Shown here in pieces: positions 1 to 4,926 of a stretch of 5,436 nucleotides of DNA. The notes below the pieces were generated by a model. The model made no database searches. It worked only from the letters and a program-made list of their open reading frames with translations, and was not told where the DNA came from. Numbering within the stretch: the stretch's first letter is position 1; every line of letters starts with the position of its first letter. The translations under genes and the position numbers were made by a program. The stretch comes from Endomicrobium sp. GTDB taxonomy: Bacteria > Elusimicrobiota > Endomicrobiia > Endomicrobiales > Endomicrobiaceae. The DNA is taken from positions 1-5,436 of the forward strand of contig JAISDI010000070.1 in NCBI GenBank assembly GCA_031264895.1, read 5' to 3'.

Positions 1-1147
1 GCATTGCGACTATATGAAAACCTGTCCCTTCAAACCAAACCATTTTATAATTTTTTTTCCTTCCGGCATGATTCGTAAAATCGTAACCTTTTATTTTCAC
101 TCCGTCCGGCAGCAATACGTCTTCCGCCATATATTCCTTGTCCGCAAACTGCATTAAGTGATACGGATTTACGCCCATTTCGAAAAGACGCTGTGGAGTA
201 ACTGCCGGAATAGACCATGAAACCGTATCTAAAGCGTCGGTAGCGTCAACGCCGGTTTCGTTTGCGCCCATATTGAACGTCTTTTTTTTCTTACCGTCGT
301 AAACAACTTCCATAAGCCATCTTTCTATGGCAAAAATTTCCCTGTTTATGTTTTGCTCAAAATATCTTTTCTTCATAAAAATATCTTTTACATCGCTATT
401 TTTTAACTCGTAAAGTTCTTTCATCATTTTTAAAAGAGCATAATGGTCTACGACATTTTCCGTCGAATAAACTTTTGACCAATCCGGCCCCCAGCCGTAA
501 CCCATGGAAACGGCGCCGCGATGGCCGCTTTCAAGCTTGTAATGCGCAATTTCTTCAGTCCATTTGCATATATCGACGATGAAAGGCAGAAAATCAAGTT
601 TTCCGGTTATAGCGGTGTACTGCACGGCGGCGATAGCCACCCATATAGTCGGGCCGACGTGCATTCTGTCGCCGTCTATGCCTATCGGCAGCCCCCATTT
701 GGTAGCTTCTTTATCCGTCTTGTAACTGTTGAAGAGTCCGTAGCGTTCATTTTTTATGCAGTAGAATTCTTTTTGATAAATTTTAATGATTTCTGCGGCT
801 TTTTGCGGCTGGGCGCAAACGAGATAAGCCAATGCGGCAATGGCATTGTCGTATGTGAAAGCCTGAGCGTCCAGCACGCCGTTTCTGCCGTAAGAAAAAG
901 AATTTGTAAAAAGATCGTAACAATAGATAGACGTGCCTCTGAAACTTTCCACAAGCCCGTTTACGCTTGAAGTCTGTTTGTCAAAAAATTTTGTTACATT
1001 GATCTGGGTTTTATAGTATATTTTTTTCGACCCTTCGGAAAGGAACTGCTCGCGGTATTTCCTGTTTACTACGTCTTCCGCGCAAACTCCGGAGATTATA
1101 AAAAACGAAAAAAATATATGCAGGATTATCTTGAAGGTAAATTTCAT
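1..1147 (-). CDS. Secreted six-hairpin glycosidase-like protein, 3' end missing
   Basis: Reading from ATG at 1147 leftward gives 382 codons with no stop, and the frame is still open at base 1, so the C-terminus lies outside the window. Residues 1-23 are a type I signal peptide: K2 and K6, a hydrophobic stretch I7-I18, and predicted cleavage VCA|ED after A23. The cysteine has V at -1, so it is not a good lipobox. The mature part has motifs spaced as in (alpha/alpha)6 toroids: FTYDNA (97-102) followed by a helix, GPTIWVAIAAVQY (165-177), GYGWGPD (216-222), STENVVDHYALL (228-239), DALDTVSWSIPAV (304-316) and WFEGTGFHIVAM (371-382). Acidic residues D100, E230 and E372 sit in these motifs, but I cannot assign catalytic ones. 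Inference: an exported carbohydrate-active or related enzyme; the GH family and substrate are unknown. No in-frame start exists upstream, because a TGA lies at 1183-1181. The ORFs on the other strand and frame here are shadows. Confidence 0.75.
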   Translation of the reverse strand, partial: MKFTFKIILHIFFSFFIISGVCAEDVVNRKYREQFLSEGSKKIYYKTQINVTKFFDKQTSSVNGLVESFRGTSIYCYDLFTNSFSYGRNGVLDAQAFTYDNAIAALAYLVCAQPQKAAEIIKIYQKEFYCIKNERYGLFNSYKTDKEATKWGLPIGIDGDRMHVGPTIWVAIAAVQYTAITGKLDFLPFIVDICKWTEEIAHYKLESGHRGAVSMGYGWGPDWSKVYSTENVVDHYALLKMMKELYELKNSDVKDIFMKKRYFEQNINREIFAIERWLMEVVYDGKKKKTFNMGANETGVDATDALDTVSWSIPAVTPQRLFEMGVNPYHLMQFADKEYMAEDVLLPDGVKIKGYDFTNHAGRKKNYKMVWFEGTGFHIVAM

Positions 1148-1155
1148 ACTGTATC

Positions 1156-1184
1156 TATATAGCCTCTCGTGTTGTTTTTGTCAA
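1156..1184 (-). promoter_or_regulatory. Near-consensus sigma70 promoter of the left-edge gene
   Basis: On the - strand the -35 box is TTGACA (1184-1179), a perfect match. After a 17-bp spacer comes the -10 box TATATA (1161-1156), five of six bases matching TATAAT. Only 8 bases (GATACAGT) separate the -10 box from the ATG at 1147. Transcription should therefore start at about 1148-1150, or on the ATG itself, leaving no room for a Shine-Dalgarno sequence. Confidence 0.75.
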
Positions 1185-1312
1185 CAGTATTGTCTGAGTT
1201 AAAATTTAACCGTAGCCATTTATGAACGTATCCGCAAAAGCTGCGTTAAAATATATATTTGCCGTCTATAAAAATAAAATGTGATTTAGAATTATACCAT
1301 AAATGTCCGGTA

Positions 1313-1342
1313 TTGAAAAGAAATATATCGTTTGAATATGAA
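1313..1342 (+). promoter_or_regulatory. Weak candidate promoter for hydE
   Basis: TTGAAA (1313-1318) is followed after 18 bp by TATGAA (1337-1342). This is the best-spaced pair I find in front of hydE, and it would place the start near 1349, giving a leader of about 14 bases. The rest of the 1148-1362 divergent spacer is AT-rich and shows no operator-like palindrome. Such pairs arise easily by chance in DNA this AT-rich. Confidence 0.25.
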
Positions 1343-1362
1343 ATTATGATAAAATACCGATT

Positions 1363-2433
1363 ATGAAAGAAAAAAGTACGGAAATCATTAACAAGTCCGC
1401 GCAAAGTCATACGCTGAGCGAAGATGAAATAGCGGAGCTTTTAAAAGCCGGCGACGCCTCTTTGCTTTTCAAAACTTCGGACGCCGTACGCAAAAAATAT
1501 CTCGGCGAAGAAGTGCATTTGCGCGCTTTAATAGAATTTTCGAATTACTGCAAACAAAACTGCGTTTACTGCGGGCTTCGAAGAGACAATGCGCGGCTAA
1601 ACAGATACCGGATAGAGCCTGAAGACATAATACGGCTTGCAAAAAAAGCGAAAGGTTACGGATATAAAACGGTAGTATTGCAATCCGGCGAAGATCCGTA
1701 TTATACGACCGAAAAAATGGTCAAAATTATTTCCGAGATAAAAAAACTCGATATAGCTCTGACTTTAAGCATAGGCGAAAAAACATACGGCCAATACAAA
1801 GCGTTCCGCGACGCCGGCGCAGACAGATACCTTTTAAGAATAGAAACTACCGACGAAGAATTATACGCGAAATATGATCCGGGTATGAGCTTGGAAAACA
1901 GAAAAAAGTGTCTTGAAAATATAAAATCTCTGGGTTATGAGACCGGTTCGGGCATCCTCGTGGGACTTCCCGGACAGACTGTCGAAAGCATAGCGAAAGA
2001 CATTTTATATCTTAAGTTCATACCAGTAGACATGGCCGGAATCGGCCCTTTTATTTACAATCCCGACACGCCGATATACGAAATTTCCGGAGAAGAAAGT
2101 AAAGACGAGCAGTTAAACAAAAAAAACAATTTTGAACTGTCGCTGAGGGTAATGGCAATTTTGCGGCTTTTAATGCCGGACATAAATATTCCCGCAACTA
2201 CCGCAATGGAAACGATAAACTGCAACGGACGCATAACTGCTTTGCAAAGCGGCGCAAATGTAGTAATGCCCAATGCCACCGAAGGCGATTACAGAAAATT
2301 TTATGAAATATATCCCGGAAAAATATGCGTCTCGGAATCTCCCGCTCATTGCAGGCTTTGCATAACCAATAAAATCAATTCCATAGGCAGAAGCGTCTGC
2401 AAACACAAAGGATTTCATAAACGTGCAGTTTGA
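1363..2433 (+). CDS. hydE: [FeFe]-hydrogenase maturase HydE, radical SAM protein
   Basis: A 356-residue protein of normal HydE length. The radical-SAM [4Fe-4S] motif is C63-x3-C67-x2-C70, in the family's typical context FSNYCKQNCVYCGLRRDN. TVVLQSGEDPYY, the LSIGEK segment, DRYLLRIETTDEELY and GSGILVGLPGQT follow the HydE pattern rather than BioB or PylB. The C-terminus carries C322-x7-C330-x2-C333, the second Fe-S site found in a subset of HydE proteins such as the Thermotoga enzyme. Family knowledge: HydE acts in the cytoplasm with HydF and HydG to build the diiron part of the H-cluster, HydE being involved in making the dithiomethylamine-bridged centre. Neither partner nor a hydrogenase gene is in the window, so it appears transcribed alone. 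There is no Shine-Dalgarno sequence before the ATG; two tiny ORFs end in ATGA overlaps just upstream. No clear terminator follows. Confidence 0.95.
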   Translation: MKEKSTEIINKSAQSHTLSEDEIAELLKAGDASLLFKTSDAVRKKYLGEEVHLRALIEFSNYCKQNCVYCGLRRDNARLNRYRIEPEDIIRLAKKAKGYGYKTVVLQSGEDPYYTTEKMVKIISEIKKLDIALTLSIGEKTYGQYKAFRDAGADRYLLRIETTDEELYAKYDPGMSLENRKKCLENIKSLGYETGSGILVGLPGQTVESIAKDILYLKFIPVDMAGIGPFIYNPDTPIYEISGEESKDEQLNKKNNFELSLRVMAILRLLMPDINIPATTAMETINCNGRITALQSGANVVMPNATEGDYRKFYEIYPGKICVSESPAHCRLCITNKINSIGRSVCKHKGFHKRAV

Positions 2434-2500
2434 AAGATGCACGGCGGTAGCAAGATGTGGGCGCATAATCTATGTGATTCAGAGGACGACAAAAGGCTAA

Positions 2501-2544
2501 AAACGGCAACATGGTTCCCCGATTAAAACATTCGGGGATGACAA
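2501..2544 (+). repeat. Interspersed repeat, copy 1 (upstream of mnmA)
   Basis: Its two halves recur downstream of mnmA. AAACGGCAACATGGTTCC (2501-2518) is identical to 4475-4492, and AACATTCGGGGATGACAA (2527-2544) matches 4538-4555 with one difference. Here the halves are 8 bases apart and include a small hairpin, CCCCGA (2517-2522) with TCGGGG (2532-2537). No T run follows, so it is not a standard terminator. Confidence 0.75.
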
Positions 2545-2565
2545 ACTAGCGAAATCATTTTTGTC

Positions 2566-2590
2566 GTCATGCTGGATTTATTTCAGCATC
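2566..2590 (-). repeat. Hairpin repeat, GATGCTGAAA...CAGCATGAC class
   Basis: ATGCTG (2569-2574) pairs with CAGCAT (2584-2589) around a 9-base loop. Read on the - strand it begins GATGCTGAAATAAATCC and ends AGCATGAC, a style of intergenic repeat seen in many bacterial genomes. A related hairpin in the opposite orientation lies at 2976-3001. Confidence 0.55.
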
Positions 2591-2763
2591 TTCAGTTGTC
2601 GTTTGTCGCCATTCATTGAATCTTTTATAGGTATCCATGTTGTTATTTTGCCGCCGGCTTCATATTTCATCGTATACAAAGACCATGAAATAAAGTAATG
2701 ATAATTTCCTAGAGGTTTCTTTTCCTTGTGATTTTTCCATAGATACGTAAGAACAAAAAAGGA
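2578..2763 (-). pseudogene. Possible C-terminal remnant of a decayed gene
   Basis: On the - strand a frame without an ATG at its head runs to TAA at 2580-2578. From base 2760 it begins FFVLTYLWKNHKEKK and continues through YHYFISWSLYTMKYEAGGK and TTWIPIKDSMN. The mix of aromatics, a hydrophobic start and basic stretches looks like the tail of a real, perhaps membrane-associated, protein. The last dozen residues come from the hairpin repeat at 2566-2590, which supplies the stop. Upstream the frame enters the 12-bp tandem repeat (PNLL/PNFL units) and loses any protein-like character. I do not recognise a family, and an open frame of this length could also be chance. Confidence 0.3.
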
Positions 2764-2768
2764 TAAAA

Positions 2769-2804
2769 GGTTGGGAAGAAAGTTGGGAAGAAGGTTGGGA
2801 AGAA
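2769..2804 (+). repeat. Tandem repeat, three 12-bp units
   Basis: Three units of (G/A)GTTGGGAAGAA lie at 2769-2780, 2781-2792 and 2793-2804. They differ only in the first base, which alternates G, A, G, and a broken fourth unit starts AGT at 2805. The period is a multiple of three. Confidence 0.9.
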
Positions 2805-2824
2805 AGTGCGGACACTGGGAAGTT

Positions 2825-2971
2825 ATGAAAACGCTGCAAGAGATTAAAAAATTGAAAAAATAGCAATTTACCGTATGTCATGCGGAGAGGAATTTGTCTA
2901 AAATTCAAAACGTAAAAGAGAATTTGCACAATATGCGTGACAAAACAAGAATAATATCTGCAACCGTCTGA
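2825..2971 (+). pseudogene. Possible coding remnant with an in-frame stop
   Basis: The frame from ATG 2825 reads MKTLQEIKKLKK, hits TAG at 2861-2863, then continues without interruption to TGA at 2969-2971, including NLSKIQNVKENLHNMRDK. The second part has a helix-like rhythm and faintly recalls the N-terminus of the YggS/PLPBP family (an 'N-x-x-x-(V/I)-x-x-(V/I)-x-E-x-I' start), but that is only a resemblance. The frame is short and interrupted. It may be a decayed gene or chance in A-rich DNA. Confidence 0.2.
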
Positions 2972-2975
2972 AAAG

Positions 2976-3001
2976 ATTCTGACAAACTTTGTTTGCAGGG
3001 T
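2976..3001 (+). repeat. Hairpin just upstream of mnmA
   Basis: CTG (2979-2981) pairs with CAG (2996-2998), and CAAAC (2983-2987) with GTTTG (2991-2995), with one bulged A and a TTT loop. G-T wobbles and one A-T pair extend the stem to 2976-3001. It resembles the hairpin at 2566-2590 in opposite orientation (GATTCTGA...CAGGGTGAC against GATGCTGA...CAGCATGAC). It ends 40 bases before the mnmA start, so it could sit in the mnmA leader RNA. Confidence 0.5.
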
Positions 3002-3028
3002 GACGGCAATGGCGGCAGAAAATTAAAT

Positions 3029-3033
3029 AAGGA
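3029..3033 (+). promoter_or_regulatory. Ribosome binding site of mnmA
   Basis: AAGGA, 8 bases before the ATG at 3042. It fixes the start and contrasts with hydE and the left-edge gene, which have no such site. Confidence 0.85.
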
Positions 3034-3041
3034 ATAAAAAA

Positions 3042-4127
3042 ATGAAAATTTTGGTCGGGCTGAGCGGCGGCGTAGACTCTGCCGTCGCGGCTTATTTGTT
3101 AAAAAAGCAGGGGCATGAAGTTATAGGCGCAATGATGTCGATATGGGATAATTCCGTACCTTCGCCGAAAACAAAAAGCGTGGACGCATGTTTCGGGCCG
3201 GAAGACGAAGATATTGAAACCGTGCGCAAAATAGCCGCTTTTCTGGACATACCGGTCGAAATAATAGATTGTCACGGCGAATACGAACGCGTAGTGCTGG
3301 ACAATTTTAAAGCCGAATATAAAGAAGGCCGCACGCCAAACCCGTGCGTATGGTGCAACGCTTATATAAAATTCGGCGTTCTTCCTGCGGCGGCAAAAAA
3401 AGCCGGAATATCTTTCGACAAATTTGCTACGGGACATTATGCCGACATAGTTTTTAATGAAGATTTAAAAATGTACCAGCTCAAAAAACCTAAAGACAAA
3501 AGCAAAGATCAGACATATTTTCTATATCGTCTGCCGCAAAAAACTTTATCCGAAACGATTTTTCCGTTGAGTTCTTACACGAAAAACGAAGTGAGAGAAA
3601 TAGCAAAAGATATAAACCTTCCCGTAGCCGAAAAGCCCGACAGTCAGGATTTTTACTGCGGCGATTACAATGATATTCTTCAATTTAAAGCAAAACCCGG
3701 CGATATCGCGGACAAAAGCGGAAAAGTTTTAGGCAAACACAACGGAATATGGAATTACACGATAGGAAAAAGAAAAGGTTTAGGCCTTCCCGGCGGAACA
3801 AAAGAACCTTTATACGTCATAAACATTCTTGCCAAACAAAACGTAATAATAGTCGGGAGCAAAGAAGATTTATATTCTTCGTCTTTAATCGCGGAAAAAG
3901 TTTCATGGGGTTCTATAATTGCGCCAAAAACTCCCATAGAAGTCTTTGCAAAGATCCGCCAACAACATACCGCAGCCAAAGCCGCAGTAATCCCGCATGA
4001 AAGTGAAAAAACCAAAGTGCGCGTAAACTTCCAAACCCCGCAAATGTCCGTAACTTCAGGCCAAAGCGTAGTTTTCTATCAAGGCGACACGGTACTGGGC
4101 GGCGGAATTATAAATAAGGAAAGTTAA
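3042..4127 (+). CDS. mnmA: tRNA-specific 2-thiouridylase MnmA
   Basis: A 361-residue protein, normal length for MnmA (TrmU). The PP-loop SGGVDS (8-13) binds ATP near the N-terminus. GRTPNP leads into C102-V-W-C105-N, and by alignment C105 is the first catalytic cysteine of the NPxxxCN motif. ATGHYA, KDQTYFLYRLP (155-165) and DSQDFYCG follow; C206 in the last corresponds to the second catalytic cysteine. YTIGKRKGLGLPGG (from 239) marks the central domain, and the C-terminal beta-barrel ends near residue 361. Family knowledge: it adenylates U34 of tRNA-Lys, -Glu and -Gln and transfers sulfur passed along by a cysteine desulfurase relay, making 2-thiouridine in the cytoplasm. Where E. coli has NPD the protein has NPC, a variant found in many bacterial MnmA proteins. 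Both cysteines are present, so the enzyme should be active. It stands alone between repeat-filled spacers; no strong promoter or terminator is evident. Confidence 0.97.
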   Translation: MKILVGLSGGVDSAVAAYLLKKQGHEVIGAMMSIWDNSVPSPKTKSVDACFGPEDEDIETVRKIAAFLDIPVEIIDCHGEYERVVLDNFKAEYKEGRTPNPCVWCNAYIKFGVLPAAAKKAGISFDKFATGHYADIVFNEDLKMYQLKKPKDKSKDQTYFLYRLPQKTLSETIFPLSSYTKNEVREIAKDINLPVAEKPDSQDFYCGDYNDILQFKAKPGDIADKSGKVLGKHNGIWNYTIGKRKGLGLPGGTKEPLYVINILAKQNVIIVGSKEDLYSSSLIAEKVSWGSIIAPKTPIEVFAKIRQQHTAAKAAVIPHESEKTKVRVNFQTPQMSVTSGQSVVFYQGDTVLGGGIINKES

Positions 4128-4162
4128 GGTTGTAAGAAGCTTAGAGAAGAAAAAAGTGAAGC

Positions 4163-4184
4163 GGTTAGTAAAAAAATATTAACC
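4163..4184 (+). terminator. Weak hairpin after mnmA
   Basis: GGTTAGTA (4163-4170) pairs with TATTAACC (4177-4184), including one G-T wobble, around AAAAAA. It lies 36 bases past the mnmA stop. The stem is AT-rich and no U run follows on the + strand, so termination is doubtful. Confidence 0.2.
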
Positions 4185-4203
4185 AGTCAAAAATGAAAGT
4201 TCA

Positions 4204-4234
4204 TACTATAGTAAAACAGCTTAACGTTGTCTCT
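4204..4234 (-). repeat. Repeat P, copy 1
   Basis: Read on the - strand this 31-bp stretch (AGAGACAACGTT to TATAGTA) matches 4588-4618 on the + strand at 28 of 31 positions. Its end is the palindrome TACTATAGTA (4204-4213). More diverged relatives occur at 4415-4440 and 4793-4810. Confidence 0.8.
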
Positions 4235-4243
4235 TTTCTAAAA

Positions 4244-4327
4244 CTTCGGGAATTCCCAATGTGGAAAATCGGAAACTCCTCTTTTTTAGACCCGAAGATT
4301 CCCCGATTCCAAAAAATCGGAAATTCC
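4244..4327 (+). repeat. Cluster of small direct and inverted repeats
   Basis: CTTCGGG (4244-4250) is inverted at 4291-4297 (CCCGAAG). GGGAATTCCC (4248-4257) is a perfect palindrome. AAAATCGGAAA plus four bases occurs at 4265-4279 and again at 4313-4327 with one difference. CCGATT (4303-4308) pairs with AATCGG (4315-4320). The cluster runs directly into repeat Q copy 1. Confidence 0.65.
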
Positions 4328-4371
4328 CCCTTTTTTTTAAAGGGGGTGGCCGCGGAGCGGACGGGGGATTT
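4322..4371 (+). repeat. Repeat Q, copy 1
   Basis: AATTCCC, an internal hairpin, then GGTGGCCGCG and GCGGACGGGGGATTT. It matches the reverse complement of 4647-4696. Shared exact blocks are 7, 16 and 15 bp long; the parts between differ in length (T8 against T5, and GA against CCTTT). CCCCCTTT (4326-4333) and AAAGGGGG (4339-4346) form an 8-bp stem around TTTTT. The GC-rich half stands out from its AT-rich surroundings. Confidence 0.9.
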
Positions 4372-4414
4372 AGCCAAAGGCGCTGACGGAGTATCAAACC
4401 CAAGAATGACGAGG

Positions 4415-4470
4415 TATAGCAAACAAACTAAATATTGTCCCATTATTTTCATACGTCTATTATGACAAAC
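4415..4470 (+). repeat. Repeat P/R, copy 1
   Basis: Positions 4431-4470 match the reverse complement of 4758-4796 with five substitutions and one indel. The preceding bases (TATAGCAAACAAACTAA, 4415-4431) look like a diverged form of repeat P (TATAGTAAAACAGCTTAA), so P and R appear to be parts of one longer ancestral repeat of about 55-60 bp. Confidence 0.75.
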
Positions 4471-4474
4471 GGCG

Positions 4475-4555
4475 AAACGGCAACATGGTTCCTCCCCCCG
4501 TATTACGGCAGGCTGCTAAGGAATTACAGCATTTAATAACATTCGAGGATGACAA
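4475..4555 (+). repeat. Interspersed repeat, copy 2 (downstream of mnmA)
   Basis: Same orientation as 2501-2544. The first 18 bases are identical and the last 18 (4538-4555) differ once. The middle is 45 bases here against 8 upstream of mnmA, so one copy carries an insertion or the other a deletion of 37 bp. The extra segment includes CCGTA/TACGG (4498-4508). Confidence 0.75.
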
Positions 4556-4576
4556 CAGTCCCCACACTGTTGTCAT
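4549..4576. repeat. Perfect 11-bp hairpin
   Basis: ATGACAACAGT (4549-4559) pairs perfectly with ACTGTTGTCAT (4566-4576) around a 6-base loop. It begins inside the interspersed repeat copy 2. No T run follows on either side, so an intrinsic terminator is not supported. Confidence 0.8.
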
Positions 4577-4587
4577 TGCGGCTATCC

Positions 4588-4618
4588 AGAGACAACGTTT
4601 AGCTGTTTTGTTATAGTA
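4588..4618 (+). repeat. Repeat P, copy 2
   Basis: This 31-bp stretch matches the reverse complement of 4204-4234 at 28 of 31 positions. Differences are at the thirteenth base and at a two-base site near the end. Confidence 0.8.
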
Positions 4619-4646
4619 CAAGTCCAATTTTATAACGGCAACGACA

Positions 4647-4696
4647 AAATCCCCCGTCCGCAAAGGCGCGGCCACCCCCTTTAAAAAGTGGGAATT
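4647..4696 (-). repeat. Repeat Q, copy 2 (inverted)
   Basis: Reverse complement of the 4322-4371 element, also 50 bp long, with compensating length differences inside. Starts AAATCCCCCGTCCGC and ends GGGAATT on the + strand. The two copies lie 275 bp apart and could pair as inverted repeats. Confidence 0.9.
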
Positions 4697-4704
4697 AACG
4701 ACAA
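4683..4704 (+). repeat. 22-bp direct repeat, copy 1
   Basis: From AAAAAGTGGG to AACGACAA, identical to 4830-4851. It overlaps the end of repeat Q copy 2 and extends 8 bases past it, so the second occurrence is probably a truncated third Q element. Confidence 0.85.
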
Positions 4705-4757
4705 CTACAACATGGATTTCTACTTTTGTCGGACAACTTGACTGCTTTTTTTCATGA

Positions 4758-4810
4758 GTTTGTCGTAACAGACATATGAAATAATGGGATAATGTTAAGC
4801 TGTTTAGCTC
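4758..4810 (-). repeat. Repeat P/R, copy 2 (inverted)
   Basis: Positions 4758-4796 are the inverted match of 4431-4470. They run straight into GTTAAGCTGTTT (4794-4805), which also occurs on the - strand within repeat P copy 1. This copy therefore keeps P and R joined. Confidence 0.7.
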
Positions 4811-4829
4811 TAATGGAATATCTGGGTTA

Positions 4830-4851
4830 AAAAAGTGGGAATTAACGACAA
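4830..4851 (+). repeat. 22-bp direct repeat, copy 2
   Basis: Identical to 4683-4704. Here the GC-rich half of repeat Q is absent and the preceding sequence is CTGGGTT, so this is only the end of that element. Confidence 0.85.
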
Positions 4852-4911
4852 ATTGAAGCCGTGTTTTTGCAGTTAAATTTCTCTTTTGACTTGGCGGGCG
4901 GGGCAAGCTAA

Positions 4912-4926
4912 AATGATTTAATCATT
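4912..4926 (-). terminator. AT-rich palindrome past the right-edge gene
   Basis: AATGATT (4912-4918) and AATCATT (4920-4926) flank one base. In the direction of the right-edge gene it lies 18 bases past the stop and is followed by TTAGC. The stem has almost no G-C pairs, so a working terminator is uncertain. Confidence 0.2.

Larger units (their letters stand above)
2434..3041. other. 608-bp spacer without an intact gene
   Basis: Between hydE and mnmA no frame gives a convincing complete gene. The stretch holds a short interspersed repeat (2501-2544), a hairpin repeat (2566-2590), a possible minus-strand coding remnant (2578-2763), a 12-bp tandem repeat (2769-2804), a possible plus-strand remnant (2825-2971) and a second hairpin (2976-3001). 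Positions 2434-2500 show nothing I can name. No strong promoter for mnmA stands out. Confidence 0.7.

Noticed and set aside
521..970. 149-residue open frame on the + strand
   Set aside because: It lies wholly inside the minus-strand six-hairpin gene, which has a signal peptide, coherent motifs and a promoter. The + frame has no recognisable motif.
2517..2537. CCCCGA/TCGGGG hairpin as the hydE terminator
   Set aside because: The stem is only 6 bp, no T run follows it, and it is part of a repeat that also occurs at other positions.
2660..2929. 89-residue open frame with an ATG on the - strand
   Set aside because: Its sequence is dominated by the 12-bp tandem repeat. The neighbouring frame ending at 2578 looks more protein-like over the same bases.
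3099..3437. 112-residue open frame on the - strand
   Set aside because: It is antisense to the ATPase part of mnmA, an unmistakable gene.
4193..4465. Overlapping 60-90 residue open frames on both strands
   Set aside because: They are formed by the small-repeat cluster and repeat Q. Both strands are open only because the repeats are palindromic.
4204..4851. Possible CRISPR array
   Set aside because: The repeats are few, irregularly spaced, in both orientations and of different types. There are no uniform spacers and no cas genes.
4460..4906. 148-residue open frame on the - strand in the spacer
   Set aside because: It runs through the interspersed repeat, P, Q, R and direct-repeat fragments, and its peptide is low in protein-like character with stretches dictated by repeats. 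There is no convincing ribosome binding site.
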